Assembly (NCBI GenBank): GCA_030272155.1
Contig: CP126207.1
Coordinates: 248,001 to 312,000 of the forward strand
Reading direction: 5' to 3'
Source of the DNA: Tetradesmus obliquus
Taxonomy: Eukaryota; Chlorophyta; Chlorophyceae; Sphaeropleales; Scenedesmaceae
DNA length: 64,000 nt
Positions 33,201 to 44,099 of this stretch are shown here, one piece after another. Made by a program: the position numbers and the translations under genes. Under the pieces are notes generated by a model. That model had not been told where the DNA came from. It saw nothing but the letters and a program-made list of their open reading frames with translations, and ran no database searches. The stretch's first letter is position 1. Each line of letters starts with the position of its first letter.

Positions 33201-36200
33201 TGGCCCCCAATGCATGGGATCTTGGCGTTGCGGATGTAGTGGATGGGGTAGCTGGCGCGCGTGTTCTCGGTCACAGAGCTGCATGTAGCGGCAGCAGCAG
33301 CAGCAGCAGCAGCAGCAGGATGGTGTGCAGTGAGGCGTGCCGTTGCTCGAACAATGTCTGATAGAGGTATGAATTAGGATGGGAAAAAGACAGCAGAAGA
33401 CAGATGCAGGGGATCTTGGCGTTGCGGATGTAGTGGATGGGGTAGCTGGCGCGCGTGTTCTCGGTCACAGAGCTGCATAATGTGGCAGCAGCAGAAACAG
33501 CAGAAGGAGGGTGTGTCGAGAGGCTTCAGTGGGTTGTTGCTCGATTGATTTCGGACAGGGGATCGTATCAGGGCGGAAGAAACAGGCAGCAGAAGACAGA
33601 TGCAGGGTATCTTGGCTTGCGGTTTGCGGATGTAGTGGATGGGGTAGCTGGCGCGGGTGTTCTCGGTCACAGAGCTGCAGCAGCAGAAGAAGAACAAGAA
33701 AAAAGAAAAGTGTGCACAGGGGCTTCAGTGGTTGCTCGGTCGTTTATGACAAGTGATTGTTTCAAGGTGAAAGAAGAGGCCAGCATAACAGTTGCAGCAC
33801 AGCAGGATGATGTTGCGAGGGTGGCCGCCGATGCAGGGGATCTTGGCGTTGCGGATGTAGTGGATGGGGTAGCTGGCGCGCGTGTTCTCGGTCACAGAGC
33901 TGCAGCAGCAGCAGCAGCAGCAGCAACCCGTTGGAGTTCACTGACAAGGTGTTGAAGGGCTCTGGGAAAGTGTGCTCTTCGGTGGGTGTATGGCAGCGCA
34001 GTTGATGCAGTGCGGATTTAATGAGATCTCCATCAACATGTTGCTGCTGTGCACCAGACCAAACAGATGACCCATACACGATCTCTGACGTCGACTATAG
34101 TCACCAAGCCTTCATTTGAAGATAGCTTCAGCGGGGCCTCCAAGCACGTGTCTCCTCTTGAAGGAGACAAGTGCTTAGAGGCTGCACTGAAGCTATCACC
34201 AAAGGGAGGGTTTGGCAACGGCAGCAAACCCAGTTGCTCTGCGCTGTACACACGGTGCACAAACCAGCACAGCTGCCGGCGTTGCAGCAGCAACCCCGCA
34301 GCAGGTAGCCTTGCCGCCCCATATCACCCCAGCTGCATGCGCTCGCCTGCCCTCTCCTGGCGTGCTAGACCGCACAGCCTCTGAAATATTCAGTTGCGCA
34401 ATAGTTTAGGCTAGCGAAGGCTGCCCTGGGGGCAGCTCCTGCTAGCTTTGACTGTTGAGCAACTAAAGATTTTGCAGGCTATGCGGTCCAGGAAGCCAGG
34501 AAAACGCATGTGGATGCATTCATCTGGAGTGATGTGGCGCGGCGAGACCACGCACCTGCGGCGAGAAAGAATAAAGCCAACATCAAACCATATCATCGAA
34601 CCAGTCTAAAGTCACTGTCAAGAACTTCGTGAACAGCCCACAAGCAGTGTGCCGCTGTCTGCAACAAGCCTTGGGATCACGCAATATCAAACCAAATGAT
34701 CGAACCAAATCAAAGTCACTGTCCATAACATCGTGAACATCCCACAAGCAGTGTGCTGCTGCGTGCAACAAGCCTTTGAATCACGCACATGCTGTGATCT
34801 CCTGTGATCAATACACAGGTGGTCACAGCACGCGCGTGATCACGAGCTTGTTACACCCCAGCGGCACAGTGCTGGTAGGCATGCCCTAGCTAGTTACACC
34901 CCACTGTGCTAGTTACACCCCACTGTGCTAGTTACACCCACCTGTGCTCGTGACACCCACGGCACAGTGTTGGTAGGCATGCCGGAGCAGGGGCCTTCAG
35001 GCAATACAGATTCTAAGCCCAGCAACGTCCCAAACCGGATCGCATTGTAGATGTCTGGCTCGCTGGAGCCTAACAAAACCCCTGACATTTTGGAATTGCC
35101 TGCCGCACCTGGCGCTGGAGTCCACCAACTCAGCAAAACTCTGCGAAAAGCAGCAAAAAATAAGATCTGCAGGTCATCTTAACTCCTGTGAATTGAGTTA
35201 AACACACAAAAAAGTCATTGCTCACCCGTCGTCGTAGTCCACCTCGCGTGTCACCGGGTCAAACTGCACATTCTCCGCCGGGCCCGTGTTGACCACAGGC
35301 TTGTCACACCCCAGCGGCACAGTGCTGGTAGGCATGCCCGAGCCCCGCACCTAAAACCTCAAGCAGGTATAACAGCCTCGCAAAACCCTGCCGGCTGACG
35401 GCACAGTGCTGGTAGGCATGCCCGAGCCCCGCACCTAAAACCTCAAGCAGGTATAACAGCCTCGCAAAACCCTGCCGGCTGACGGCACAGTGCTGGTAGG
35501 CATGCCCGAGCCCCGCACCTAAAACCTCAAGCAGGTATAACAGCCTCGCAAAACCCTGCCGACTGACGGCACAGTGCTGGTAGGCATGCCCGAGCCCCGC
35601 ACCTAAAACCTCAAGCAGGTATAACAGCCTCGCAAAACCCTGCCGGCTGACGGCACAGTGCTGGTAGGCATGCCCGAGCCCCGCACCTAAAACCTCAAGC
35701 AGGTATAACAGCCTCGCAAAACCCTGCCGGCTGACGGCACAGTGCTGGTCGGCATGCCCGAGCCCCGCACCTGAAACCTCAAGCAGGTATAACAGCCTCG
35801 CAAAACCCTGCCGGCTGACGGCACAGTGCTGGTAGGCATGCCCGAGCCCCGCACCTAAAACCTCAAGCAGGTATAATAGCCTCGCAAAACCCTGCCGGCT
35901 GACGGCACAGTGCTGGTAGGCATGCCCGAGCAGCTCCCTTCAGGCGACAAAGATTATGACAAATTTCAAGCTCAAATTCAAATGGAACCACATGAACAGC
36001 ACACCATGTCAGCCAGAAACACCAACGACAAAGTGCAGGGCAACCAACACTCAACAACACAAACATTAGATAAGACCCTCGTCGTAAGAGCTCACCCGTT
36101 GCCGCAGTCCACATCGCGCGTCACGGGCTCGTTTTGCACAGCACATCCAGCACCGTCTGGCTTGCTGAAGCCTGACAAAACATAAAGACAGTAAATCATG

Positions 36201-37556
36201 CATGCCGCACACAGCGCTGTAGTCCACCAAGTCAACACATAAGAAAACCTGCTACACTTTTCTTTATAACCTGTACTATGCTCACCCGTCGTCGTAGTCC
36301 ACCTCGCGTGTCACGGGGTCAAATTGCACATTCTCCAGCACCGTCCCAAAACGGATCGCATCGTAGATGTCAGGCTCGCTGGAGCGCTTCAGCTTGATGG
36401 CCTTGGCGTAGCAGCCACCTTCAATGTTGAACACGCCTGCATAGATTTGAAATTCAGATCGATTCAAACAAAGCAACCAATCACAGCATTGAAAGGGTTG
36501 TTGTGAGCTTGCTCTCGATGTTGAGCACGACTGCAGAAAGATTTTGCAACGAAAAGGGCGGGATTTGATGTGTTTGAATATAGATCATTGTCTGGCTCGC
36601 TGGAGCGCTTTAGCTTGATGACCTTGGCATAGCAGCCAATTTGAGTCGTCCCCAACCAGCGGCCGCTTGGCCTCAGCGCAGCCGATGTGAACTTCACACC
36701 AGTCATGAACACAGTTCACAGCGTGAACTTCCCACCATATGTCACTCACCGTTGGGCCCCCAGCAGTGCTCGTCGTCTCCGATCAGCAGCCGCTTGGCGT
36801 CAGTGGACAACGTGAACTTCACACCAATCATGAACACAGTTCACAGCGTGAATCCGACACGTGTCACTCACCGTTGGGTCCCCAGCAGTGCTCGTCGTCC
36901 CCGATCAGCGGCCGCTTGGCATCATTCAGTCACTGTGATCTTCACACCACTACTTCAAAGTGTGAATTTCCCAACAAAGCATACTTCAGTGACTCACCGT
37001 TGGGCCCCCAGTAGTGCTCGTCATATCCAATCAGCGGCCGCTTGGCGTCAGTCAGTGAATGTGAACTTCACTCCAATCATGAATACAGTTAACAGTTTGA
37101 ATTCAATATGTGTCACTCACCGTTGGGCCCCCAGCAGTGCTCGTCGTCCCCAATCAGCGGCCGCTTGGCGTCAGTCAGTCACAGTAACATTCACGCAACA
37201 CACGAGCACAGTTCACAGTCAGAACCTCCGAGCACGCAGCAGACGCCATGGGGTCTCCAACAATGCTCGTCTTCATCAATCACCCACTCACTGGTTCCCC
37301 TGATCGCCAATAACAGACCAACCACAAGTACAATATTTGTCACAGTAACTCACCATTGGGCCCCCAGCAGTGCTCGTCGTCCCCGATCAGCGGCCGCTTG
37401 GCGTCAGTCAGTCAATGTGAACTTCACACAAATCATGCACGCAGTTCACAGCGTGAATTCGAAATGTGTCACTCACCGTTGGGCCCCCAGCAGTGCTCGT
37501 CGTCCCCAATCAGCGGCCGCTTGGCGTCAGTGGACAGGGTGGTCTTGCCGGTGCCT

Positions 37557-37607
<51 letters not shown>

Positions 37608-40600
37608 CCAGCAGCAGCAATGTCATTGCCTCCAAGCCCTTCTCTTGACATCTTTCCCCAGAGCCCAGATCATGCACGCAGGCACCAATGCGCAGCAACA
37701 CACGCACCGCTGCCGTCAACATCCACAGAAAACACGGCAGAACTGAGCAGCATGACTACAGGCAGCAGCAGCAGCAGCAGCAGCAGCGCAATCGAGAGGC
37801 CGAAGAAGAGTGTGACGTCACCCGCCGGGCCCATGTTGCAGCCGCTGTGCAACATCCACTCAATCAGTTCATGTATGCACATTGGCACTGGCGCAGCTTA
37901 CATTGCCACCTGATGCTTCCTGATCAAGCACATGCTGCAGCTGCCAATCACAGGTTATCAAGAACCAGGCAGCAGCAGCAGCGCACCCGAGAGGCCGAAG
38001 AAGAGTGTGACGTCACCCGCTGGGCCCATGTTGCAGCCGCTGTGCAGCGACAGCACGCCCCGCTTGGGCATGTAGTAGTGCATCAGCCTGCAGCAGCAGC
38101 AGCAGCAACGGCAGCATCGGCAGATCTCAGCACGCCGCGCTTGGCCATGTAGTAGTGCATCAGCCTGTGCAGCAAGAGCAGCAGCAGCAGCAGCAGCAAT
38201 AACATCACTAATCAACTGTTTCCATCACTAGCACAATATCACCGCAACTTTAGCAACTTTCATCAAGTACTTATTGTTATTATTGTTATTGTTACTATTA
38301 TTAGTATGATTATTATTATTATTATTATTATTATTATCAATATAATTATTATTATTATCAATATTATTATTATTCGCTCACGTGAACACGCCCTTCTTCA
38401 TCTCTCCCACGCCCTTCTTCATCTCTCCCGCGCGTGCTGCGTCCCCAGGATGACCATCTCCCTGTGCTTGAATTACGTCATCCTCTTCAAACACTGCCAT
38501 AAATCCTTGAATACACCACAATGTTCCTGTTATATATTATACATATGTTCCTGATGTACTTATTATATATATTTAATATCAACACAAAATAACTCACGTG
38601 AAGACGCCCTTTTTCATCTCGCCCGCATACTGCGTCCTCAGGACGACCATCTCCCTGTGCTTGAATTACATCATCCTCGTCAAGCACTGCTATGAACCTT
38701 TGATTACACCACAATGCTCCTATTCACATTGAACAAGCTCCTAAATAATTCATGATATATTCATGTCATTCACGATTTGTGTGTTACACGACAGGAACAC
38801 AGCCCGTTTTCGAGCCAATGACAGGCTCATTGGGCAACCACTTGATCCATCAGCCATCCACTGGATTCGGCCAGTGACTCTAGCGCACTGGCAAGCTGCA
38901 CTATGGCAAGCAGCCCCTAATTTTGACTACACGTACAGCAGCCCTCCTCCGCTTGATTCAACACGAGACAACTCACGTGAACACGCCCTTCTTCATCTCC
39001 CCCGCATACTGCGTGCCCAGGATGACCATCTCCCTGTGCTTCAGGCTGATGTCAATACTGGTGGAGCTGGTCATGAAGTTGTTGTACTGCAGGCAGTACA
39101 ATCAGGCAGTACAACCAGGCAGTACAATCAGGCGGTACAATCAGGCAGTGCATCCAGGCAGTACATGCAATGGGACAAGTAATGTGCTTGAAGCTGATGT
39201 CGATGCTGGTGGAGCTGGTCATGAAGTTGTTGTACTGCAGGCAGTACAATTAGGCAGTACAGTCAGGCAGTACAGTTAGGCAGTACAATCAGGCAGTAAA
39301 AAAACACGTGCTTCAGGCTGATGTCGATGCTGGTGGAGCTGGTCATGAAGTTGTTGTACTGCAGGGCAGTGCAGTCAGGCAGTACATAGTAATACAGTCA
39401 GGCAGTACAATCAGGCAATATAAATGCATGTGCTTCAGGCTGATGTCAATGCTGGTGGAGCTGGTCATGAAGTTGTTGTACTGCAGGAAGTACAATGCAG
39501 TACAATCAGGCAGTACATTGAGGCAGCACAAAATTATCCGAGGCAGTACAGGGCATGAGGAACAACGGACAGCCAACAGCCAACCAAACAACAGCAGACA
39601 GACCAGCAACCGGCCATTTAATCACACAGCACACACGCAAGCAGGCAGGCAACACTGAAGATGGTTTATCCTAAGAAGGCCTGCCCACCTTGTTAGCGGG
39701 GAAGGCGCCGCCGTTGTACACCACAAAGTCCGGCTCGCCAAAGGCCTGCAGCTCCTCGCGGGTTGGCCGGATTAGCATGTTGTGCATGAACAGCGCGTGG
39801 TAGGCACGGCTGGTGATGATGCGCACCTTGAAGCGCAGCTGCAGGGTTGAGGTTTTAAGGGAAGGGTTTTGCAGGCGGGCAGCAACGCAGGGTTTAGGGG
39901 GCTTCACAGGGTTTTGCAGGGGTTTAGTTGAGGGGGTTTGGTGGGTGGGATGGTTGCATGAGCAGCGCATGGTGGGCGCGGCTGGTGATGATGCGCACCT
40001 TGAAGCGCAGCTGCTTATGGGGTTTAGCAGGCGGGGTTTTGCAGGCGGGCAGCAACGCAGGGTTTGGGGCGCTTACAGGGTTTTGCAGGGGTTCAGTTGA
40101 GGGGGTTTGGTGGGTGGGATGGTTGCATGAGCAGCGCGTGGTAGGCGCCGCTGGTGATGATGCGCACCTTGAAGCGCAGCTGCACGTGGGGTTTAGATGG
40201 CGGGTTTTTGCAGGCGGGCAAAAAGGCAGGGTTTAGGGGGCTTCACAGGGCATTGACAGGGGTTGAGAGGAGAGGATTTGGGGTTTAGGGTTCGACGGCA
40301 GGCAGGAAAGCAGAGATTTGCAAGGTTGTAAAAGAGTTTGCATGCTACTCGCATTTGGTCAAACATCGAGCGCATCTCAAACGCAGCCGATTACAGCAGC
40401 TGAACATAAGGCTCAGCTTGGTTTGTGGTTTAGTGACCTGTCCCTTTGATGATGTGCGGTCACCTGGCAAAAACAGGTTGGGAAGCCCTGGTGTCGTTCG
40501 GGTGCTTTTGTGCGAAAGCATCAGAATGACATCCGGGCTTCCAACCCGTTATTGCTGGGTGACCACAACAACAAAGGGATAGATCAAAACCTGCTGAGAA

Positions 40601-41155
40601 GCCAGGTAGGCAGTGGTACCGCTTAGGCCGATTCACCAGGGAACCTGGTGTCTGCACTGACGATGGCCTGATTGCACCATCACCAGTTAGTCAACCTTGG
40701 TCAAACATGCTGCTGCCATGGTCGACCATCACGACCACTGGGTCAAACATGACAGCCTCACCTCGGGGTGCCAATTTGCGAAGCCGTCCACCACATACAC
40801 GCGGTCCACGGTGTTGAGGAAGTCCATAAGACGGCCAACAGCATTGGTCAAACTTGGTCAAACAATACGCATTTTGAACTGAAGATGACAAACATTAGTA
40901 ACACTCTCACCTCAGGGTCCCAGTTTGCAAAGCTGTCCACCACATACATGCGGTCCACGGTGTTGAGGAAGTCCACAAGACGGCCAACAGCATTGGTCAA
41001 ACTTGGTCAAACAATAAGCATTTTGAACTGAAGATGACAAACAAAAGTAACACTCTCACCTCAGGGTCCCAGTTTGCGAAGCCGTCCACCACATACACGC
41101 GGTCAACAGTGTTGAGGAAGTCCACGGCAGCCTCGCGGTTCGCCAGGAACGTCCT

Positions 41156-41224
<69 letters not shown>

Positions 41225-41930
41225 GCAGCGCACAAGTCGCCTCAGTTCAAGGGCGAGCGATGCTGGTACATGTGACAGCAGTGTTCCCCTGCGCATGCAT
41301 ATGTGACAGCAACTTGAAGCTCCTAGCCTCAGTGTGTGCTGGATTGCCTTTGGTTTGATCGCAAGCAGTGGCACGTGCTGAACTATCACTCATGTCACAG
41401 TTGCTCTGCTGTACAGCTAACACGCCTGCTTGCACGCTGCTTGCACGATCAGCTGCGCAAACGAGTACGCAGAATGCCTTTGCTGCTGCTGCTGCTGCTG
41501 CTGCCAACCTGTTGTCCATGACAGTGCTGCTCTACTCTGCAGCCAACAAAACACCACTGCTGGTATGCTTGTGCACTGAGTTGCACAAATGTTAGACAGT
41601 CAAATGTGGTTACTGCTGTCCTTGTTTTGAATCAGCAAGCCCTGGCCGCTGCTGACCTGTCGCCCATGTCATGGTGGCAATGCACTGCAGCAGACACACA
41701 CCACTGCTGGCACGTGCGTGAATGCTAGCCAATATCATTTCACTGCAGAAGTTACAAAAAAACTAGCTGCCATCATTTAGATATCAAACAATCCTTCTGG
41801 CCTCGCATGGGGCTAGCAGTACTAGCTTTGATAGCAGCTGTGGAAGCAATGGCACGGCAGACCGGGCGCGGGCACTGACCTGTCGTCCATGTCGTAGTTT
41901 GGCGAGTACTTGCCCCACCACACGTCCTGC

Positions 41931-41971
<41 letters not shown>

Positions 41972-43199
41972 GCCGCCAACATCAGGGGAGCGCAGCATAC
42001 AGCAACACACAGCAAGTATGTGCCAGCAGCTGGTGAAGATGGCAGCAATGCAGCAGAAACTGCTGCTGCTGCTGCTGCCGGCTAGAGCTGTGCATGTCAA
42101 GTGCACAACTGCTTGATCGCGTGCTGCTGAGCCTGCTTTCCTGCAAGTTCCTGCAAGCTGCTGGGTGGCGCAGCATTCCTTCGGGCGCTGCTGCTGTGCT
42201 GCCACACGTCCTGCTGCAACATCAAGCAGGCTGCAGTGGCAGTGGTGCGTTGTTGCGCTGGCAGCAGCAGCAGCAGCAGCTCACCTTCTCGAACTCATCC
42301 TCGCGCACCACGCGCTTGTCCTTGGGGCTGCGGCCTGGATGCAGCAGCAGCAGCAGCAGCAGCAGCAGCTGCATTGTTGCATGATAACCAGCATTTGGTT
42401 GCTTGCGCCACCTGCTGGCTTGCTCAGAGCAAGAGCAGGAGGATAATCCCATGAATGAGGTAATTGGCTGTTTTTACAGCCGCTTGCGGAGCTAAAATAC
42501 ATACACAAGCAAGCAAAGAACAGCAAACACAAGAGGGGCAGGTCGTGCACAGACAACGCAACAGGTTGTTGGCGCAAACTCTGCAGCACGCTTGCTGGAC
42601 ATCTTATCAGTTTTGAGCTGAAAATTGTGCATAGACCCAACCAGCTGCTGCTACGCTGCAGCAGTGCTGCTAGTTGTGCACTGCCAACTGCTGCACAGCA
42701 GCACAGGCACAAACAGCAGCAGCAGCAGCAGCAGCAGCAGTGCCTCGGAGCCTCACCCGTCTTCTTGCCGCTTGTGGTTGCCAGTGCTCCACTGGACACG
42801 ACATGCGTGCCTGGCTCAAACTTCAACGCCTGCAAGCCAAACACGCAGCAGCAGTGAGTGAAATCAATTGCCCCGAAGCCCTGCTGCTTCCCGGGCCCAA
42901 CCCCGACACCACAACGACACGTGCATGCAGCTGGCCTGCAGGATCCCGGTCAAAGGAACCAGCGTTCGAACCCCCACCTTTTCATAGAGCTCCGCGGGGC
43001 TCAAGTTGCGGTACACTGCACGGGGCTTCACGCCAGAGTCTTGGGAGAACAGACTGCCCAGCAGAAAAGAAGCATCCTGGCCCTCTACGTGCACATCCTC
43101 CTGCGGAGATACAAATATAACGTATCAAGGTTGTCCAGGAAAGCCCCAGCTGCCAGATTACCCTGCAACGGCCCTGCAACTTACGGGAAGCATGACCAT
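30280..43199 (-). CDS. PCK1: ATP-dependent phosphoenolpyruvate carboxykinase
   Basis: Converts oxaloacetate and ATP to PEP, CO2 and ADP; role in gluconeogenesis or carbon concentration. Fifteen exons join in phase: 43199-43185, 43100-42978, 42829-42757, 42334-42285, 41926-41880, 41153-41060, 39838-39689, 39086-38977, 38087-37987, 37554-37477, 36436-36286, 33278-33082, 32446-32300, 31555-31425, 30597-30280. They give 594 residues. Motifs: [93 protein letters not shown]-loop GTGKTTLS, kinase-2 [65 protein letters not shown]. This is the ATP (PckA) type, not the GTP type. The first exon is only 15 nt (MVMLP) and is less certain. After the usual end (FLKNFEHF) about 60 extra residues follow. Confidence 0.93.
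30697..31160 (-). repeat. Acceptor-side copies of last PEPCK exon and donor-side copy of exon 14
   Basis: Minus strand. Copies of [19 protein letters not shown] lie near 30803-30697, with shorter relics near 30920-30886 and 31045-31000, each after a TGCAG acceptor. 31160-31096 is a worn donor-side copy of the exon 31555-31425 end (IHSGELE-like). Confidence 0.8.
31245..31810 (-). repeat. Copies flanking PEPCK exon 31555-31425
   Basis: Minus strand. Acceptor-side copies lie at about 31798-31752 and 31676-31630 ([13 protein letters not shown]). The donor-side copy at about 31340-31255 reads [20 protein letters not shown] then HLK and GTGCGTGG. Confidence 0.85.
31960..32165 (-). repeat. Donor-side copies of PEPCK exon 32446-32300
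   Basis: Minus strand: 32160-32090 ([20 protein letters not shown], then WLVNTG before GTGCGC) and a more diverged copy at about 32040-31965. They lie downstream of the full exon, as expected for donor-side copies. Confidence 0.82.
32356..32818. repeat. 154-bp direct triplication at PEPCK exon 32446-32300
   Basis: The segment from TACTTCATGGGGTGCCAC to GTTTGAGGCAGCATTGTGCG is repeated about three times with only a few differences visible by eye. Each unit holds the first half of the exon, its acceptor, and the TGTTACAAATGTGTTATATG intron segment. The very low divergence suggests a recent event. Confidence 0.95.
32805..33020 (-). repeat. Donor-side copies of PEPCK exon 33278-33082
   Basis: Minus strand. 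33010-32888 repeats [20 protein letters not shown], then [14 protein letters not shown], with its GTGCGT donor. 32840-32805 is a short relic (TMEQAIHFI). Confidence 0.85.
33400..33910 (-). repeat. Three acceptor-side copies of PEPCK exon 33278-33082
   Basis: Minus strand. Copies end near 33410, 33608 and 33836, and begin after a CAG near 33478, 33680 and 33905. Each encodes [23 protein letters not shown]. One has an inserted codon pair ([10 protein letters not shown]). They are spaced about 200 bases apart and each has a CAG run in front. Confidence 0.88.
34100..34218. repeat. Inverted repeat (hairpin) in PEPCK intron
   Basis: GATAGCTTCAGCGGGGCCTC near 34121 is mirrored by GAGGCTGCACTGAAGCTATC ending near 34197. 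The arms are about 37 bases with a few mismatches, and weaker pairing extends further out. The loop is only a few bases. It could be an old foldback element or a small-RNA precursor. Confidence 0.75.
34293..34566. repeat. Long foldback inverted repeat in PEPCK intron
   Basis: Two arms of about 135 bases meet almost without a loop around 34428. By eye they match at roughly three positions in four. Both arms read outward-to-inward as CHITP-like peptide (plus strand [22 protein letters not shown]; minus strand [22 protein letters not shown]). A short source sequence was therefore inverted and duplicated. Nothing in PEPCK resembles it. Confidence 0.75.
34885..34965. repeat. Short tandem repeat, TGTGCTAGTTACACCCCAC units
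   Basis: Three to four units of roughly 20 bases next to the start of a partial copy of the 84-bp array unit. Confidence 0.85.
35000..35290 (-). repeat. Relics of PEPCK exon 36436-36286
   Basis: Minus strand: 35290-35222 repeats the exon end ([16 protein letters not shown] before GTGAG), and 35075-35010 repeats [13 protein letters not shown]. Both are donor-side relics about 1.1 kb downstream of the full exon. Confidence 0.75.
35312..35935. repeat. 84-bp minisatellite, about 7.4 units
   Basis: The period is 84 bases; the unit includes GGCACAGTGCTGGTAGGCAT, CCCGAGCCCCGCACCTAAAA and CAAAACCCTGCCGGCTGAC. Units differ by single bases only. It lies in the 3-kb PEPCK intron and also contains a CACCTAAAA / AAACCCTG intron-end-like sequence. 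Confidence 0.97.
36085..36165 (-). repeat. Donor-side copy of PEPCK exon 36436-36286
   Basis: Minus strand: a diverged copy of [12 protein letters not shown] sequence with GTGAG donor (GTGAGCTC at its start in sense orientation). Substitutions break the motif. Confidence 0.7.
36590..37415 (-). repeat. Copies of PEPCK exon 37554-37477 (3' end) and exon 36436 (5' end)
   Basis: Minus strand. The stretch [17 protein letters not shown] followed by GTGAGT recurs near 37410-37352, 37175-37119, 37055-36997, 36925-36866 and 36800-36745. A worn one lies at 37285-37245. The spacing is about 120-130 bases, and each copy is followed by a TTCACA(G)CGTGAA-containing segment. 36650-36595 is an acceptor-side relic of the next exon ([16 protein letters not shown]). 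Confidence 0.9.
37557..37610. repeat. (CAG)n microsatellite at a PEPCK splice acceptor
   Basis: About 16 CAG units on the plus strand. In sense orientation the intron ends as a CTG run immediately followed by GCAG and the P-loop exon. Confidence 0.93.
37780..38170 (-). repeat. Copies flanking PEPCK exon 38087-37987
   Basis: Minus strand. The acceptor-side copy at about 38168-38118 reads [12 protein letters not shown]. The donor-side copy at about 37850-37785 reads [20 protein letters not shown]. Confidence 0.85.
38288..38376. repeat. ATT/TTA microsatellite
   Basis: AT-rich ATT repeats, unusual for this GC-rich window, in a PEPCK intron. Confidence 0.95.
38377..38690 (-). repeat. Donor-side copies of PEPCK exon 39086-38977
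   Basis: Minus strand: about 38665-38592 ([20 protein letters not shown] then FTGTGAG) and 38470-38377. The second has an internal 20-base duplication. Both retain the CACGTGAG donor in sense form. Confidence 0.85.
39090..39550 (-). repeat. Acceptor-side copies of PEPCK exon 39086-38977, with 13-bp spacer repeats
   Basis: Minus strand: [16 protein letters not shown] recurs near 39238-39190, 39364-39311 and 39485-39433, each after TGCAG. Between them runs a simple repeat of AGGCAGTACAATC units (39091-39170, 39238-39300, 39365-39420, 39486-39550). Confidence 0.9.
39955..40195 (-). repeat. Two acceptor-side copies of PEPCK exon 39838-39689
   Basis: Minus strand near 40180-40126 and 40010-39955. 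Each repeats [17 protein letters not shown] after an intron end rich in CCTAAACCC and CAAAACCCTG. Confidence 0.88.
40755..40985 (-). repeat. Two donor-side copies of PEPCK exon 41153-41060
   Basis: Minus strand near 40980-40919 and 40830-40756. They repeat [20 protein letters not shown] with the GAGGTGAG donor and the following TTTGACCAAG intron segment. Confidence 0.9.
41157..41222. repeat. (CAG)n microsatellite at a PEPCK splice acceptor
   Basis: About 22 CAG units. In sense orientation the intron ends in an unbroken CTG run that becomes the CAG acceptor of exon 41153-41060. Confidence 0.95.
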
Positions 43200-44099
43200 A
43201 GCGGCTGCTATCGTTTACGCTGCTTCAGCCCACGTAGAAGGGTAGATGTAGCAGCTGGATAACTACTTGGTCGACAGAGGAGTCAGCTACAGACAACAAA
43301 AAGCTTGCTGCCGGTGATGTTGTCGAGAGTGTCGGTATGGGTGCTTGCTGTGTGCTGTTAGGGTGTATTTTACACCAATCGCAAATAGAAACAATGGTTG
43401 CAAGTGTCAGGGTGCTCCGTGTATGAGGGGAACAGTTCGGCACGAGTACACGTAGCGTGAGGGCTGAGGGCTTTGTCTGCACGCCGGCGTGAAAGTGCGA
43501 GCCGGTGCCGAAAACCAAACAACTTATTTACTTTAATTCTGAACACTGTGCAGAAGTTTGACCAGGCACTCCGCAGGAGGCAGGCACTCTGCCCTCAGTG
43601 CAAGCTCAGACAGCTGGCAGTACATGCAAACGCCTCGCCTCTCCAGCTCGCTGCATGCACAGTCGCAGAACAGAGCATACAGTCTTTACTAGACTCTACG
43701 ATCAATCTGTTGACGAACACCGCTGCTACGGCACGGTAGGGTTTCTGAAGCAAGCCCTAGGCATCACCACTGCAGGCTGCAGCCAGCTCCTGTGCAGCAG
43801 CAGGGCAGCTAGCTGTGGCTGCCTCAAAAGGTTACAGCCTCGTTTGCGCGGCAACGGATTCGAAGCCAGAATGTGGCAAGAGCTGGCTGCTGGACCATCA
43901 CTGGGCCTTGAGGCTTGGCGCGTCAGCTGCAGATAATTCTGCAGATGGTGCCCCCAATGAGCACACTCTGCAATCCGCCCTATTGGTCAGCACTTGCACC
44001 TAACATGCGTGACGTTGCATTGGCAGAAACACACGTTATGAGAGCATGCAGTAGCACTCTGCAAGCTCCAGCAGTGGCCTCTGTTGTTCACAATAGCTA
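43200..44099. other. Upstream region of PEPCK
   Basis: Likely PEPCK 5' UTR and promoter on the minus strand, then intergenic DNA. No clear TATA box and no recognisable gene. Confidence 0.4.

Noticed and set aside
35312..35935. CRISPR-like array with 84-bp units
   Set aside because: The whole 84 bp is conserved between units, so this is a minisatellite.
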